Program-made: the position numbers and the translations under genes
Assembly: GCF_021917145.1 (NCBI RefSeq)
Contig: NC_061078.1
Span: 6,391,547 to 6,455,546, forward strand
Direction: 5' to 3'
Source: Hypomesus transpacificus
Lineage: Eukaryota > Chordata > Actinopteri > Osmeriformes > Osmeridae
Length of the DNA: 64,000 bases
Notes under the pieces: model-generated
The model's database searches: none
The model's input: the letters and a program-made list of their open reading frames with translations, nothing else
What the model was told of the DNA's origin: nothing
In this document: positions 26,171 to 37,241 of the stretch, piece after piece
Position numbering within the stretch: position 1 is the first letter of the stretch
Layout: every line of letters begins with the position of its first letter

Positions 26171-27105
26171 AGATGAACTAATGTATGGGATGTCATGTGA
26201 GGTGATGGGATCTATATTATGTTTGAATCGCCATGAGGATAAAGCAGGCTTGAGGGCATTACATGTTGTTGTGTGAGGTTTGTTAACGCTATGTAAACCA
26301 GACATCAGACGCTAATAATAGATCCACTTAGCAAATGTACTAGTTTTCTGGAGCAGTTAATGTACTGCGTAGAAATACAAGTTGTAACTGTTCCTTTGTG
26401 GTCATTAGCCATTTAATGCTTGCAACAACATATATGGCTTTCTTGGCTATTCCTGCTGATGCAGGAAAATAAATGTTCTTCGAAAATCTTTCAAGTTAAA
26501 ACATTGCTAGAACACATTGACTGATTAGAAAAGACAACGTTACAGTAATTGCATAATGCAAACACTGCAGTACCAAAACATCAAATCACGTAGCTTTTAT
26601 TTCACCCTCTTATCATTGCTTTCCCAAGAGTAAACATGGTAATGGAGAAACACTTTATCTGATTTGGTCTGTTGGCATAAATGTACTGACGGAATCTCAC
26701 TGCTTTGGGTTATTTAGAAAGCTGGTCATCTGGGATAGATATTGTATCTTACATTTTACAAGCTAGTTAAAAAGAAATAGCCAAGGAAATCCATGGACAA
26801 AAGTGCAACCACTCAGATAAAGTGAAAGTGGACTCAGGGGAGTACTGGTGTATTCATTGGGAGACCTGGAGTCGTTATGAAAACTCACAGAGGCACAGAA
26901 TAACACTTCTGTCTATAATCAATAGACGTACTGCTGATATGAGGCAAACTCTACCCTGCCATGCATGAACGTGAAAGTGGATCCATGTAGAATGGGCTGT
27001 TCTACAGACCTGTGAATGCATGTTATCACCCTCAGAAAAATGCACATGTAGTTACCTCTACAGGGTACACAACACCAAAACCAAGCCAGCCTGTATCCTA
27101 ACTTA
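26171..27105. other. Intergenic, nothing recognised
   Basis: AT-rich single-copy DNA between two mobile elements. No open frame of note and no repeat structure seen. Confidence 0.55.
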
Positions 27106-27722
27106 AGGCCCCGTCACACCACAACGTTCTGGTCAACGTTCTATAACGTTAGAGGAAACGTTGGTGATCGTCTATGGTCGCTGGTATAGCGCTGGTATAG
27201 CGCCAGAAGAGCGTTGTGTGGACGCTGGTGACGCTGGTAATCGGCGGTAATTGACGGTGATCGTCGAAGAACGCTGGTCCAAAAAAAAGTTTTGAACATG
27301 CACAAAAGTTCTCATGGAGACCAGCGTTCTTCAACGTTTAATTTTAAATGCTGGATAACGCTGAAGAACGTTTATGGAACGTTTGACTAATGTTGCACGC
27401 GTTTGGCTATCGTTAGTCAGTCGTTACCCTAGCGTTACTTGGTTGTTATTCATCGTTTGCGAAAGCAAACGTTGTTTTCATTGTTTGCTTTCGTCACACG
27501 TCGTTGCGACCCAGTGACACGTCGTCACACGCTAATAGTTTTCAGGGGTGTCTTACATGGTCGCTGTTACACGCTCCTCATGCGTCAGTCCCATGCTAGT
27601 CATGCGTCATAGTCACACGTTACTCACACGCCAGATGTGTCCACCTCGCCCTCGAACGCTCGGAATTGAACGATTACAACTTTCAGAGAACGTTAACCAG
27701 AACGGTATGGTGTGACGAGCCT
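27106..27722. mobile_element. Non-autonomous Harbinger-like DNA transposon
   Basis: A 617-bp element with inverted ends AGGCCCCGTCACACCA at the left and, read from the right end, AGGCTCGTCACACCA. Beyond this the ends stay similar (AACGTTCTGGTCAACGTT against ACCGTTCTGGTTAACGTT). It is flanked by the 3-bp direct repeat TTA (27103-27105 and 27723-27725), matching the TWA target preference of PIF/Harbinger elements. It has no transposase frame. The interior is packed with CGTT/AACG/ACGC motifs (about 18 CGTT on the plus strand) and has a central perfect hairpin at 27454-27471. Superfamily is inferred from the target duplication. Confidence 0.75.
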
Positions 27723-28897
27723 TTACATCCTAGCCTACTTCCTAGACTTTGACTCATAGCACATGTAACACAAACTGATCCCTCTGTATCCTCTTCTAAC
27801 TTCACACTCCATAGACCTCAGCCCCCCTCAGTCCTGAAGCCTCCATAGTCATCCATCATTGGGAGCAGGAGATGCATGCTTCCTGGGGGCCCCTGATAGG
27901 CTCGCATGGCTGTCAGCCATATGATTGATGGGTGGGGTTAGGGGAGGGCACATGGGCCATGGCGCCCACATCACCCAGGGAACACGGGAGCCCACACTAC
28001 CAGCTGGGTGCTGCTGAACTCGACACCAGCCGCTCATTACTACACTCAGGCACACACACACACACTTACAAAACACACACAATCACATAATACACACAAC
28101 ACTCGTAGGAAACTCCCACACAGATACAGAATCCATACCAATTGATGCACGACCAATTCAGGACACACTGACAAGTAATACCAAGGTACAGAACCTACTG
28201 GAGAAATACGAATGCACAGGAACACGCCCCGTTTTTCTCAGTGTGACCTCCTAAGAGTCTGGTTCAGTAGCATCAACAAACAGAGCAGTCTCAGTGCCTC
28301 TCAGGATCTGTTGCTAGTGCAAACAGGTGTGCATGTCACACACTGCTTGTATCCCCAGTTAGTCATTGTGGTGTGTCGATGGCGCTCACCATCAATAACG
28401 ACTATATTTCTCTGTGTGTCTCGTTAGCGTGCTCCACAAAGGCACATATTCTTGCACACACACACACACCTACAGATTGTCATTGTGCCTGCGGGTACAG
28501 GGATGGGGTTGGGGGGGCACAGATGGTGGGGGGTGAAGGGGCCATGGATCAGAGGGAATCATGGCATGGCACAGACAGTTAAATCACTCACAGCCCATAC
28601 AGTAGGCATCTGTCCAGAACATAGATCTGAGGACAGAGAGAGGAGGGATAGAGAACACCACTGATGAATACTAAGAAATGATGTTAAAATACAATGACAT
28701 GATGCTGTGAGATGCAATGTTGCCTGGGGTGTGTTGTTTTACATCATGTCAAAGTCGGTTAGTATGATCACATGACATCACAATAAACCATAGGTCTGTA
28801 GTGTGTTCTGTGGAAGAAAATGGGATTTATTGTGTGCTTACATTATTCATTAATCAATAGAACTAGCCATTGGATACTACTAGTTAACATGTTCTCA
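27723..28897. other. Intergenic, nothing recognised
   Basis: Between the Harbinger-like element and the LTR. It includes a short CA repeat near 28050-28080, another at 28457-28470, and a G-rich patch at 28500-28545. No exon supported. Confidence 0.55.
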
Positions 28898-29290
28898 TGT
28901 GAGCTTGCTACTAATAAGAGTAGATTTTGTGTCAGGGTTAATAGATGGGGTCAGGAGAAACTACTGGGTAAACGTCCCTCGAGGAGAGCTCCAACTATGA
29001 TCTCACTAGTCTGAGAGTGGTCATGGTTTGGGAGCTGGGAATCTCTTTCTCTGAGACTGTTGTAACGTCATAACTGCCGGACTGTCACTATCTATGTTTA
29101 CATTCTTGTGCCCTATAAAAGATGGTCCTCTGGCTGAGAGAGACATGATTGAGACCTCAGCCTGGTGTTGTGTTGTCATTTATTGTCAGAGGTCTGGTTT
29201 TCTCTCCCAATCTGCAGATTGATCATACTTATTAAAACCCAGAACTCAACTTAACTTAGTCACTCCGTTTATGAAGTGACGGACACAACA
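28898..29290 (+). mobile_element. Probable solo LTR of a retroelement
   Basis: A 393-bp segment starting TGTGAGC and ending CACAACA, flanked by the 4-bp repeat CTCA (28894-28897 and 29291-29294). Inside it are a TATA box (TATAAAA, 29114-29120), a transcribed-looking region of about 110 bp and an ATTAAA polyadenylation signal at 29231-29236, in the U3-R-U5 order. No gag, pol or env remains. The left boundary is the weaker one, since a 4-bp repeat can occur by chance. Confidence 0.5.
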
Positions 29291-30143
29291 CTCAGTTCCA
29301 GTACAGGCTGCATGCTTTTTCTGTGTATGTTGTCTGCTGCCTGATACATGACTGACACATAACTGCAGTATTTTGTCATGGGGTGAATAAGTCAAGTAGC
29401 CTGTGACAACAGTTTTCTCCTGTCTAAGAGAACTGCTGGTCTTGCAAGGTCAGAGCAGGGCGATGACCCAGGGGTCGACTCATACCCCTTTTGATGTTGA
29501 TGCCAGTCAAGTTGACATACACTTACTCACCAACACACCCTCACACCCTGCTGTAACTCTCATTCAGATCCTGTTCAGCCAGGTCAGGGAGGAGGAGGAG
29601 GGGGAAGGGCACACTCCCCTGCCCCTCGTTCCACTGTCCAGTATGTGTAATTATGATGGATGGAGCAATTTCCAAAGGCGCCTTTCGCCGAGAGGATCAA
29701 GCCTTCCTTGCTTTCTTGCGGCTTTAATGACTTTTTAATAGAGCTCACTCACAAACCTACATCAACGCTGCACCAGAGAAAGGGAACCTATGGAGGACGA
29801 CAAATCACCTGCTATTAAAACAGGTAATGGTACACTGAGAAAGGGTGCTCTGGGCCCAGCCAAAGGGCCTACACTGGTCTGTTCTCCGCTGGAAGGGTGT
29901 GACTGTGAGTCTGTCTGTTACGTCCGCTGCTGTTGCTGCCGCCGAGGAAAGAGAGAGAGCCTATCTTGGCTGTGCTCTCCTGGCTTTCAGAGATGAATGT
30001 GCTGACGCAGGTGCAGAGGTTATTACACGATTATATCTCACTTCGTGTCATAAATGGAGTATTTTGGTGAAAGATTCTTCTTTCCACCCCTTTGTCTTCT
30101 CTTTTTCTCTTAATTGAAATGTGAACCCCCTTCGTATGCTCTG

Positions 30144-30186
<43 letters not shown>

Positions 30187-30359
30187 AACACACAGACACT
30201 CGTATTTCCTACAGCTCCTTCTAAATGGAAAACTCTGCCACAAAAACTTCACTTCCACATCATGTATGGACATGACGTTCCATTCCATCACCCCAGATCA
30301 CATGACTGTGGTCTGGTTATGGAGGGGATGGGGAGATGGAAGCTAAAAGCTTCGGTCAG

Positions 30360-30640
30360 CTAATTGCCTTGCCCTCTTCTCAACCACAATGCTGAGCTCT
30401 GGACTTGTGGCCAATAAAGGAGTTTAGGAGCAAACAAACACCCCATTTAGAGGCATCTCTCTCCATTTTACCCCTCCTCACTGCCCTCCAGCCCCTAGCT
30501 CAGCACTGAATTATGAATCTAGCTGTCAGGAGACCCTCTGTTTATGAGCTGAGGGGGTCATTTAAATTTAATTTGAAAAGGGATTCTGTTTAGAGTGTCT
30601 GCTCAGCAACCTCTAGTGTAATTTCTTCATCTGGATAGGG
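30360..30640. promoter_or_regulatory. Candidate conserved enhancer block
   Basis: Repeat-free, with TCAGCTAATTGCC, GGCCAATAAAGG, TTATGAATCTAG and TCATTTAAATTTAATTTGAA. The density of CAAT/TAAT-type motifs and the absence of repeats contrast with the neighbouring DNA. Function is inferred only. Confidence 0.25.
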
Positions 30641-31129
30641 GGAAGGGGGGAACAAGTTGGGTAGACAAATAAATAATAATGGATCCAGGCACTTTTACCC
30701 TAGGTCATAGCTCGAAAAGTAAGGATAGTGTAAAAACATCAACTGAAAAAATATTTGGAAATTGTCATTAACAGAGAAGCTAAGACAGAGAGGTTACAAC
30801 TGGTGGAGGTGGAGCTCTTGCAGACATCTTGCATAAGGTGCTGATCTTCAGCTCTGGGCTAGCACGGTCCTAATGAGGGTAGATATCATGCACAATTGAA
30901 GACCTCGCCCACTCTGCCATCATCTGACACGGAGGAAAGTCTGCAGAGGGCTGTTCCTATTTCTAGTCCCCCCTCACACACACACAGCCCATTCGTGTTA
31001 ACTACAAAGTACGTTTGAGTAAGATGAAGAGACACAGTGAAACAATGACGCAAAATGAAGCTGGACCACACAAGTGAGATTCCAAAACATGACATGACAC
31101 TGTGTTCAAAATCATCCTTCAGCAACCTC

Positions 31130-31465
31130 CGGACAAAACTTTTGACTTTCTAAGATTTAGCCAGATGTTCCGGCCACCTGTGACAGCTGGTGTCCCCACT
31201 CCCCAGGAGGCCTCTATCAGTCTGGAGGAAAAACTCAACTCAAAATCCACTGTAAAGCCATTGATCGCCTTTATAAAGGCCTCTGGAAGGATACCCTTTG
31301 TAGATCGTACCTCAGCCAAAATGTCAAATTTATCACTGTTAGACACCGTTTCATTTCTCTCTGGGCTTTTTTATGATCTCGGAAATGAACTGACAGAGAA
31401 GGTGCCGTCCTTTGTGCTCTACAAAGCTCTCCTGAAAATCTCAAAGGGATGCTCCTTTCTTTGAG
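31130..31465. promoter_or_regulatory. Candidate conserved element, open on both strands
   Basis: Low in repeats and stops: frames are open for about 110 codons on plus and 75 on minus across the same DNA. It includes CCTTTATAAAGG and several CAAATTT/TTATC cores. The plus frame has its first ATG only at 31165 and no flanking splice signals that make a gene. A conserved regulatory element explains both-strand openness better than a gene, but neither is shown. Confidence 0.25.
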
Positions 31466-33339
31466 CATATGCTAACAGTGACCCGGGAGGTGAAGGGTGT
31501 GTGTGTGTATGTGTTGGGTTTCAGGTCCGTCTGGTTCTAGGATCAGCCTGCCATCGGGTACAGGGATCAACTCCGCCTTGGTGCCTTCTCTCACCCTGTG
31601 GGAGGTGCCCTCACGCCCCCACTACCAGTCTGTTCGATTGACAGCTCCCGTCATGTGATTCGCTGCCAAGTGGGCGACACATCCGGCCTGCAGAGTTCAG
31701 GGGTCGTCCTGCGAGCTAGCGTCTGTCAACCTCCAGCATATGCACGCAGTGTACACACAAACAAACACACACACAACAGAGGACAGTAGAGGGTGGTGGG
31801 GGGAGGGACCTGTGGTGTGAAGTCATGCTTGTCCTCCTGTGCATGCAGTATGGAGGAGAGCCTAACAGGCGGGTCCTCGTAGGAAGGGAGCAGTGGGAAG
31901 CAGTCTGCCCTTGCTGATGGTTGTCATCGATTCAAGATTCTAAAGAGACAGGCAAGGTACCTGACCTGTGCCTTTGGACAGTTTACCCTACTCACTGCAA
32001 AAATGTGTTTGACGTTTTCTATTTTTGTGCTGTGCGATGACAAAAGATGATTTACAGTTTTCAAATTAGGTAGATAAGAAATGTCTACCATGGAAAGTTC
32101 CATGAAGAAAAATGTCCTCCTATGATTTGTTTCTTTATTCTCGTTTTTCTGATCACTCATGCTGGTGCTACACTTTCATCTGCAGCCCAGGTGATAAGGA
32201 AGGAACCTTGAACAAGGGGCAGTACTGTCCAAGGTACTCCAAGGAATTTCCCCCCATCCGATGACAATCATATAAGCCACAGGACAAAGGTGTTTGGAGC
32301 AGATCCACGTCGATGGAGCTCAGTATGCCCTGGTTCTGGCCTCTCTGCTAGATACAGTACAGGGTTGAGAATCAGATGGCTCACAGCTGCTGCGCGGGAG
32401 GATGTCACACCCCGTCCAGTACAGTATGACGCCTCCCTCCCTGCAGCAGAGGACCAGATGACAGCCCTGCCAGCCTGAGCCTGCAGGCAGCCCTGTTCTA
32501 GCAGGAAGTGTTGCTTCTGTTATGTGTTTTCACATGTGTTATGCTGGGTTAATGGAATGTCATGAACAGTTGTATTCCTGTAACCCACTGATTCACTTGG
32601 GATTTGTGTTGGGGGACTCCAGGAAAGAGAGGATCGAAGAGAATGAAGAAATGTGTTTTGATTTGTATTTTTCAATGTTGATTGAACCTTACCCCCAGGT
32701 TATTTTATGATAATTTGTTTATTTAAGACATGGAAGAAAGCGCTTGTTGGACTTGCTGTCATGAAGGTGACAGGTTATTTTTCTCAGTAAACTTTGCCTC
32801 AGGCACCAACGGTAATCTACCCACCTCTGGCTGCAACACAGAGGAGACTGAATTCTCTGACAGTTCTAAATGGCCCTGTCCGTTAGTCGTGACCTTAGAA
32901 CAACACCAGCCTCTTAGAACTGTCATGCACCTACAATCATCCAATCACTGGGTCGTTTGGTCATTATGGCAACTTAGCTAGAGGCTTTTAGCAAGCATTA
33001 GATTTTTTTGTGGCAAACCAAAAAGTACCTTCAACATTTATGACAATCTCCTTGTCCTCGGACACAAATAGCTAATACAAGTTGCTTCTAAAAGAGAATG
33101 GGTTTGGAACACAGAATTGCACTTAGGTAAAAATTCAGTTATTTAAAAGGCATCAGATGAAGGAAGAATGTTTTTATTTCAACTATCGGTGACATAACAT
33201 TTATTTCTCTGTTTTTTCTTAGAGCTCAACTGAATAGAGGAGCTGCAATTGTATTTATTTGACTCTCCCTGTATAACTACTGCTCTCAAGTGGAGAAACA
33301 GAAAATGTCACACATTGCAAAAATATTTTGGGGAATGAG

Positions 33340-33355
33340 CCCCCCCCCCCCCCCC
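33340..33355. repeat. Poly-C run (16 C)
   Basis: Uninterrupted C run followed by an A-rich stretch, just downstream of the mrpl46 3' end. Confidence 0.95.
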
Positions 33356-33414
33356 AAAAGAAAAACACTATAAAACCTGAAACCAATACAATATCGATAC
33401 CACTCAAACACAGT

Positions 33415-33586
33415 GCATTGAAAAAATGGTAATACTTTAATCATATCTTATTTCGTATAGTACAGAGATACACAAGTTGTTGAATTGGTGGGGGCGGGGG
33501 GCTCTGAACAGTTGCTATGGGTGATTGAATATAATTTCCGGTGGCTGTTATAAAGATATACGTCTGCTCCATGGACAGCCTCTCCA
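33415..33586 (-). other. mrpl46: mrpl46 3' UTR
   Basis: Minus-strand sequence after the stop codon. It contains an ATTAAA polyadenylation signal (TTTAAT on the plus strand at 33436-33441), which would give a short 3' UTR of about 170 bases. The exact cleavage site is inferred. Confidence 0.4.
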
Positions 33587-35175
33587 TCACACGCCAATGA
33601 TGAAGCGATTGACCTTCTCAAAGTACGCTGGTTTGAGATAATCCTGCAGTTCACTCTTTTTTACCCACATGAAAGGTCCTTTTGTAGCTGACGCGAGACT
33701 GCCGTCTGACAGGATCGCCTTGAAGAAAAACACCTTTGTTCCCACATTGCTCTCCGTTTGAGCAACTTTAGGCAATTTGTACTTATAAACTCCACAGGGG
33801 GTGTTGCCAAGGAACGTTGCTTTGAAATTGGATTCTGTAATCATTAAAAATGTATTTTTCTTATTAGACTCACGCTAATAAACTACAGTTGCAAGCACAT
33901 TGACTGGTAAGTGTTACAATTTTTTAAAACAACAATAAACACATAATATTTGAAAGACTCTCTCGAGGACATCAAAGAAAGTTTTAAAGAAGAATGAACC
34001 GTTGACTAACCTGGCAGGCTAGCAAGGGCCCTCTCTGCAGTGTGTCTCAGGGTTTCTCCAGACTCCCACTGCAGTTGAGGTAGGAGCCACAACTTATCAC
34101 TGCCGACTGTCTGCTCCACCAGCAGGACTAAGCTGTCCGCAAGATAACGACTCATACTTCTTGGGTCCTCCTCTCCACTAGCTGAAGAAGTTAGTTTACA
34201 GGTCAAATAAAGTGTGTATGTCTAGAGCACTGGGATACATTGTGGTACCTTTTTTTTTTTTTTTTCAGTGGAAATGTCTGCTTTTTTGGGATGGATAGTG
34301 AAGAAACACAGGACATGTAAGGGAAATAGATAGACGATATGCAGAAAATGGTCTGGACTGGATTCAAACCTCAGTAAAATTTCAGCCTATATGGTAGTGA
34401 GCCATTGAAGTGCAATGGCTCGACAGTTTTAAGCGTGGGTGTACATACTGTAATACAATGTAATGGTCATTTGCCCATCAAGTGAAGTTAGATTTGGTTC
34501 AATTTAATATTGTGACAGGGCTATGAGTGGTGGATGTTGACAGCGAGTTGAGTTGGATGAGTTTAAAGTTGACTTGTTACACAGACCTGTGTCTCTTGGG
34601 GTGGGTTCGAAGCCTTTCAGCTTCTGTTCCCAGGAGTCTTCCAGGTCCTGAGCAGTGACGATCTCCTCGGCACCGTAATTCGCCTCTTCATCGGAATCAT
34701 AGTCATCAGCCTGTTTGCGACTCAATCGCTCTGCCTCTTCGTGAAGCCTCAGCTCGTGCCTGGAAATCATGCTTCTCTCCAGCTCCAACTGAAACGTATA
34801 ACTGTTTTAAGTATTTTACTAACTAAATTCCGTCTGACATTGTGGCTATTACATAGCCAATGTATATGCGCATGAATTTGATGCAGGACTGTGTATGGTA
34901 TACTGTACCTGCAGCATGAGTTCTGCAAATTGATCCTCAATAGGGCTTTTTTTCTGAGATGTGACGGGCAACCTTTGCAAGCACACGGCTCCCATTAACT
35001 TCCATGGTGACGCTGATGCGACGTTTCCCACTGTGTTTTGGGTCTGAAGCGCAACACGGGCAGGGTAATTGAAAGATATTTTACGAAAACATGTCTTCGT
35101 CAACCGAGTCTGGCCAACATTTGTAATAAATTGGCAGAAAGGGTGCGTTGCCATTCTTGCGCAGGGGGCTGCCAT
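33587..35175 (-). CDS. mrpl46: Mitochondrial ribosomal protein L46
   Basis: Protein of the large subunit of the mitochondrial ribosome (mL46), 295 residues against 279 in human. Four coding exons: 34909-35175, 34587-34788, 34011-34181 and 33587-33834, with phases 0, 1 and 1 that sum to a clean frame. The start [12 protein letters not shown] is followed by a basic mitochondrial presequence, then [16 protein letters not shown] as in human. A charged helix ([19 protein letters not shown]), the acidic [20 protein letters not shown] stretch and the DLEDSWEQK motif follow. The C-terminal half is the degenerate Nudix fold: [51 protein letters not shown], then [14 protein letters not shown]. It is arranged head to head with mrps11, as in human, but the two ATGs are 2.07 kb apart because of an inserted fold-back element. 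Promoter ETS-like sites lie upstream. Confidence 0.96.
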
Positions 35176-37241
35176 TTTGGTTTCTTTCTGTGGTGGTACC
35201 CACAATGCTCTGGTGTTAGGGTGAGATTATTCTGTCAAAAGGGGGGTACATGGAGATAAACGTACTCTATATTTCGGCAGGGCAATGTTGCTTGCGTCTA
35301 TCATATGTTTTTATATAATCTCTGAATATTTGTAAATTATTACAGAGTAGCCTGCCTACTATATTTTACCATCCCCTAAAGTATACAATTATTGTCTTCC
35401 GGATTAGCGTCAGTACACCAATGTGTAGTGAAACTGTCGTCAATAACATTTCCGGTTTTAAGAATAAGAGTCTGAGACGCGTAAAAGTGGGAAATCGGTG
35501 GTGCATTTCGTGTTCTCGCATCAACCAGTTAGCTTGGTTGACACCATTGTATATATTATTATATATGCCATTATATCGTATTATTAAATAGAACCAGGTG
35601 TAAACTACGGTGGCCCTGAAGTGCAAATGACACCCCCTAATATGAGTACGTCCCCCAAATGAAAATACTCCCCCCCAATACGAGTCAACTCCCCCCAAAT
35701 CGGATAACTTGTTCACCTCCCCCCAAAAATGAAAATACTCCCCCCCAATACGAGTCAACTCCCCCCAAATCGGATGACTTGTTCACCTCCCCCCAATACA
35801 AAAACGCGCTCCCCCAAATGGAAAACGACATTACATTAACTCAAAAACACATTACATTAACTCTGAACGGAAAGGGTAGGTACTACACTTTAGCGCTGAT
35901 TGGATGCAGTAGGCTAACTAACAAGAAATAAGAAATTGATCAACAGAAGTACAAAATGCAATAGCCTGGCAGAGTTACGTGCACCAGAACATTTGTTTGG
36001 CTATCGAAGAATGTAGCAAATAGTAGGCTTCTTAGGCAAAAGTATTTCGAGATAAATGTAAAAATCGATAGCCAAACTACTATCCTGGTCCACGTTACTC
36101 TGTCATTGTGGTATTTCATACTTTTGTAGTGGACTATTAGTTTTTTCTTCTGAAAAGTCCTGATTCCTTCAACTGCGTTTTTAGCGTGCGCATAGGCTAG
36201 GCTACTTATATTGTGAAACGTTAACAGCAGATCTAAGATTATTTCATAGGAATTACCCTGATTAAAATAAAGAGTAGTGTAATGACTCTGAATTGTAAAC
36301 ATTAATGTTTCCTCTTTCCTTCAAATCAAAACGATTATTTTATGATAATGACAGAGTTACGTGGACTAGTTGTTTGGCTATCGATGTTTACGTTTAACAC
36401 GCAATTTATGCTTTTGCATACATAGCCTATGCTACATGCTTCGATACCCAAATAAATGTCCTGGTGCACGTAACTCTGTCAGGCTGTTGCATTTTGTACT
36501 TCTGTCAATCAATTTCTTATTTCTTGTCAGTTATCCTACTGCATCCAATCAGCGCTAAAGTGTAGTACCTACCCTTTCCGTTCAGAGTTAATGTAATGTG
36601 TTTTTGAGTTAATGTAATGTCGTTTTCCATTTGGGGGAGCGCGTTTTTGTATTGGGGGGAGGTGAACAAGTCATCCGATTTGGGGGGAGTTGACTCGTAT
36701 TGGGGGGGGAGCGCGTTTTTGTATTGGGGGGAGGTGAACAAGTCATCCGATTTGGGGGGAGTTGACTCGTATTGGGGGGGAGTATTTTCATTTTTGGGGG
36801 GAGGTGAACAAGTCATCCGATTTGGGGGGAGTTGACTCGTATTGGGGGGGAGTATTTTCATTTGGGGGATGTACTCATATTAGGGGGTGTCATTTGCACT
36901 TCAGGGCCACCGTAGTAAACACATATGTTGATGTACATAGTTATGACATAATAAAATGAAATCATTTATACAGAAGGTTACCCAAGCTACATAAGCTACA
37001 CAAACGTTTTGCAAGTTTTTTAAAGTCTTTTCCCCAGGCCTCTATTGTTATTGTTAGTGGCGACGTAAGGCATTATATAAAAAATTGTTTGTCTATTTAC
37101 TTTTATTTTGAAATACTTTGAAGAAAAGAACAGGAAATGTGATTCCAGTGAGTGGCTTCCACCCTACAGCTCAATGTCACACCTTGTTGTGTAAACCAGC
37201 TAGCTTTCTAGCTTAAATATATCTTTCTATATAAAGGCGTC
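35176..37241. promoter_or_regulatory. Divergent mrpl46/mrps11 promoter interval
   Basis: DNA between the two start codons. Near mrpl46 are ETS/GABP (NRF-2)-type sites CTTCCGG at 35396-35402 and TTTCCGG at 35449-35455, common in promoters of nuclear genes for mitochondrial proteins. The interval 35606-36915 is a transposon. The rest, 36920-37241, is AT-rich and leads into the proposed mrps11 start. Transcription starts are not located. Confidence 0.5.
35606..36915. mobile_element. Fold-back DNA element with minisatellite arms
   Basis: A 1310-bp element with long inverted arms. The left end begins CTACGGTGGCCCTGAAGTGC, and the right end is the reverse complement of the same 20 bases. It is flanked by the direct repeat TAAA (35602-35605 and 36916-36919; TAAAC is also possible). 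Each arm holds a minisatellite of about 70-bp units rich in CCCCCCAA (left) or TTGGGGGG (right): two units on the left, three partial or full on the right. An inner unique arm of about 170 bp (35825-35999 against about 36451-36630) follows. The middle holds further inverted copies of a 45-bp module. No transposase is present; the Pro-rich frames are repeat artefacts. Superfamily unknown. Confidence 0.85.

Larger units (their letters stand above)
29291..33414. other. Intergenic upstream side of mrpl46 3' end
   Basis: No gene recognised. Contains CA repeats near 30150-30190, GT-rich sequence at 31498-31515, and two long repeat-free segments (30360-30640 and 31130-31465) that look like conserved non-coding DNA. 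A 16-C run lies at 33340-33355. A 100-codon frame through 31165-31464 does not resemble a known protein. Confidence 0.55.

Noticed and set aside
25801..26196. Frames of 86-115 codons
   Set aside because: They lie inside the LINE-like repeat tail on both strands and match no reverse transcriptase motif.
31102..31464. Calling the 120-codon frame a gene
   Set aside because: Begins at GTG, the first ATG comes 21 codons in, there is no splice or promoter context and no recognised family; kept only as a regulatory candidate.
36517..36861. Pro/Thr-rich 114-codon frame with repeated PPNTSQLPPNR
   Set aside because: Product of the 70-bp minisatellite whose period changes between copies (70 and 72 bp), so the frame is not maintained. 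Not a plausible gene.
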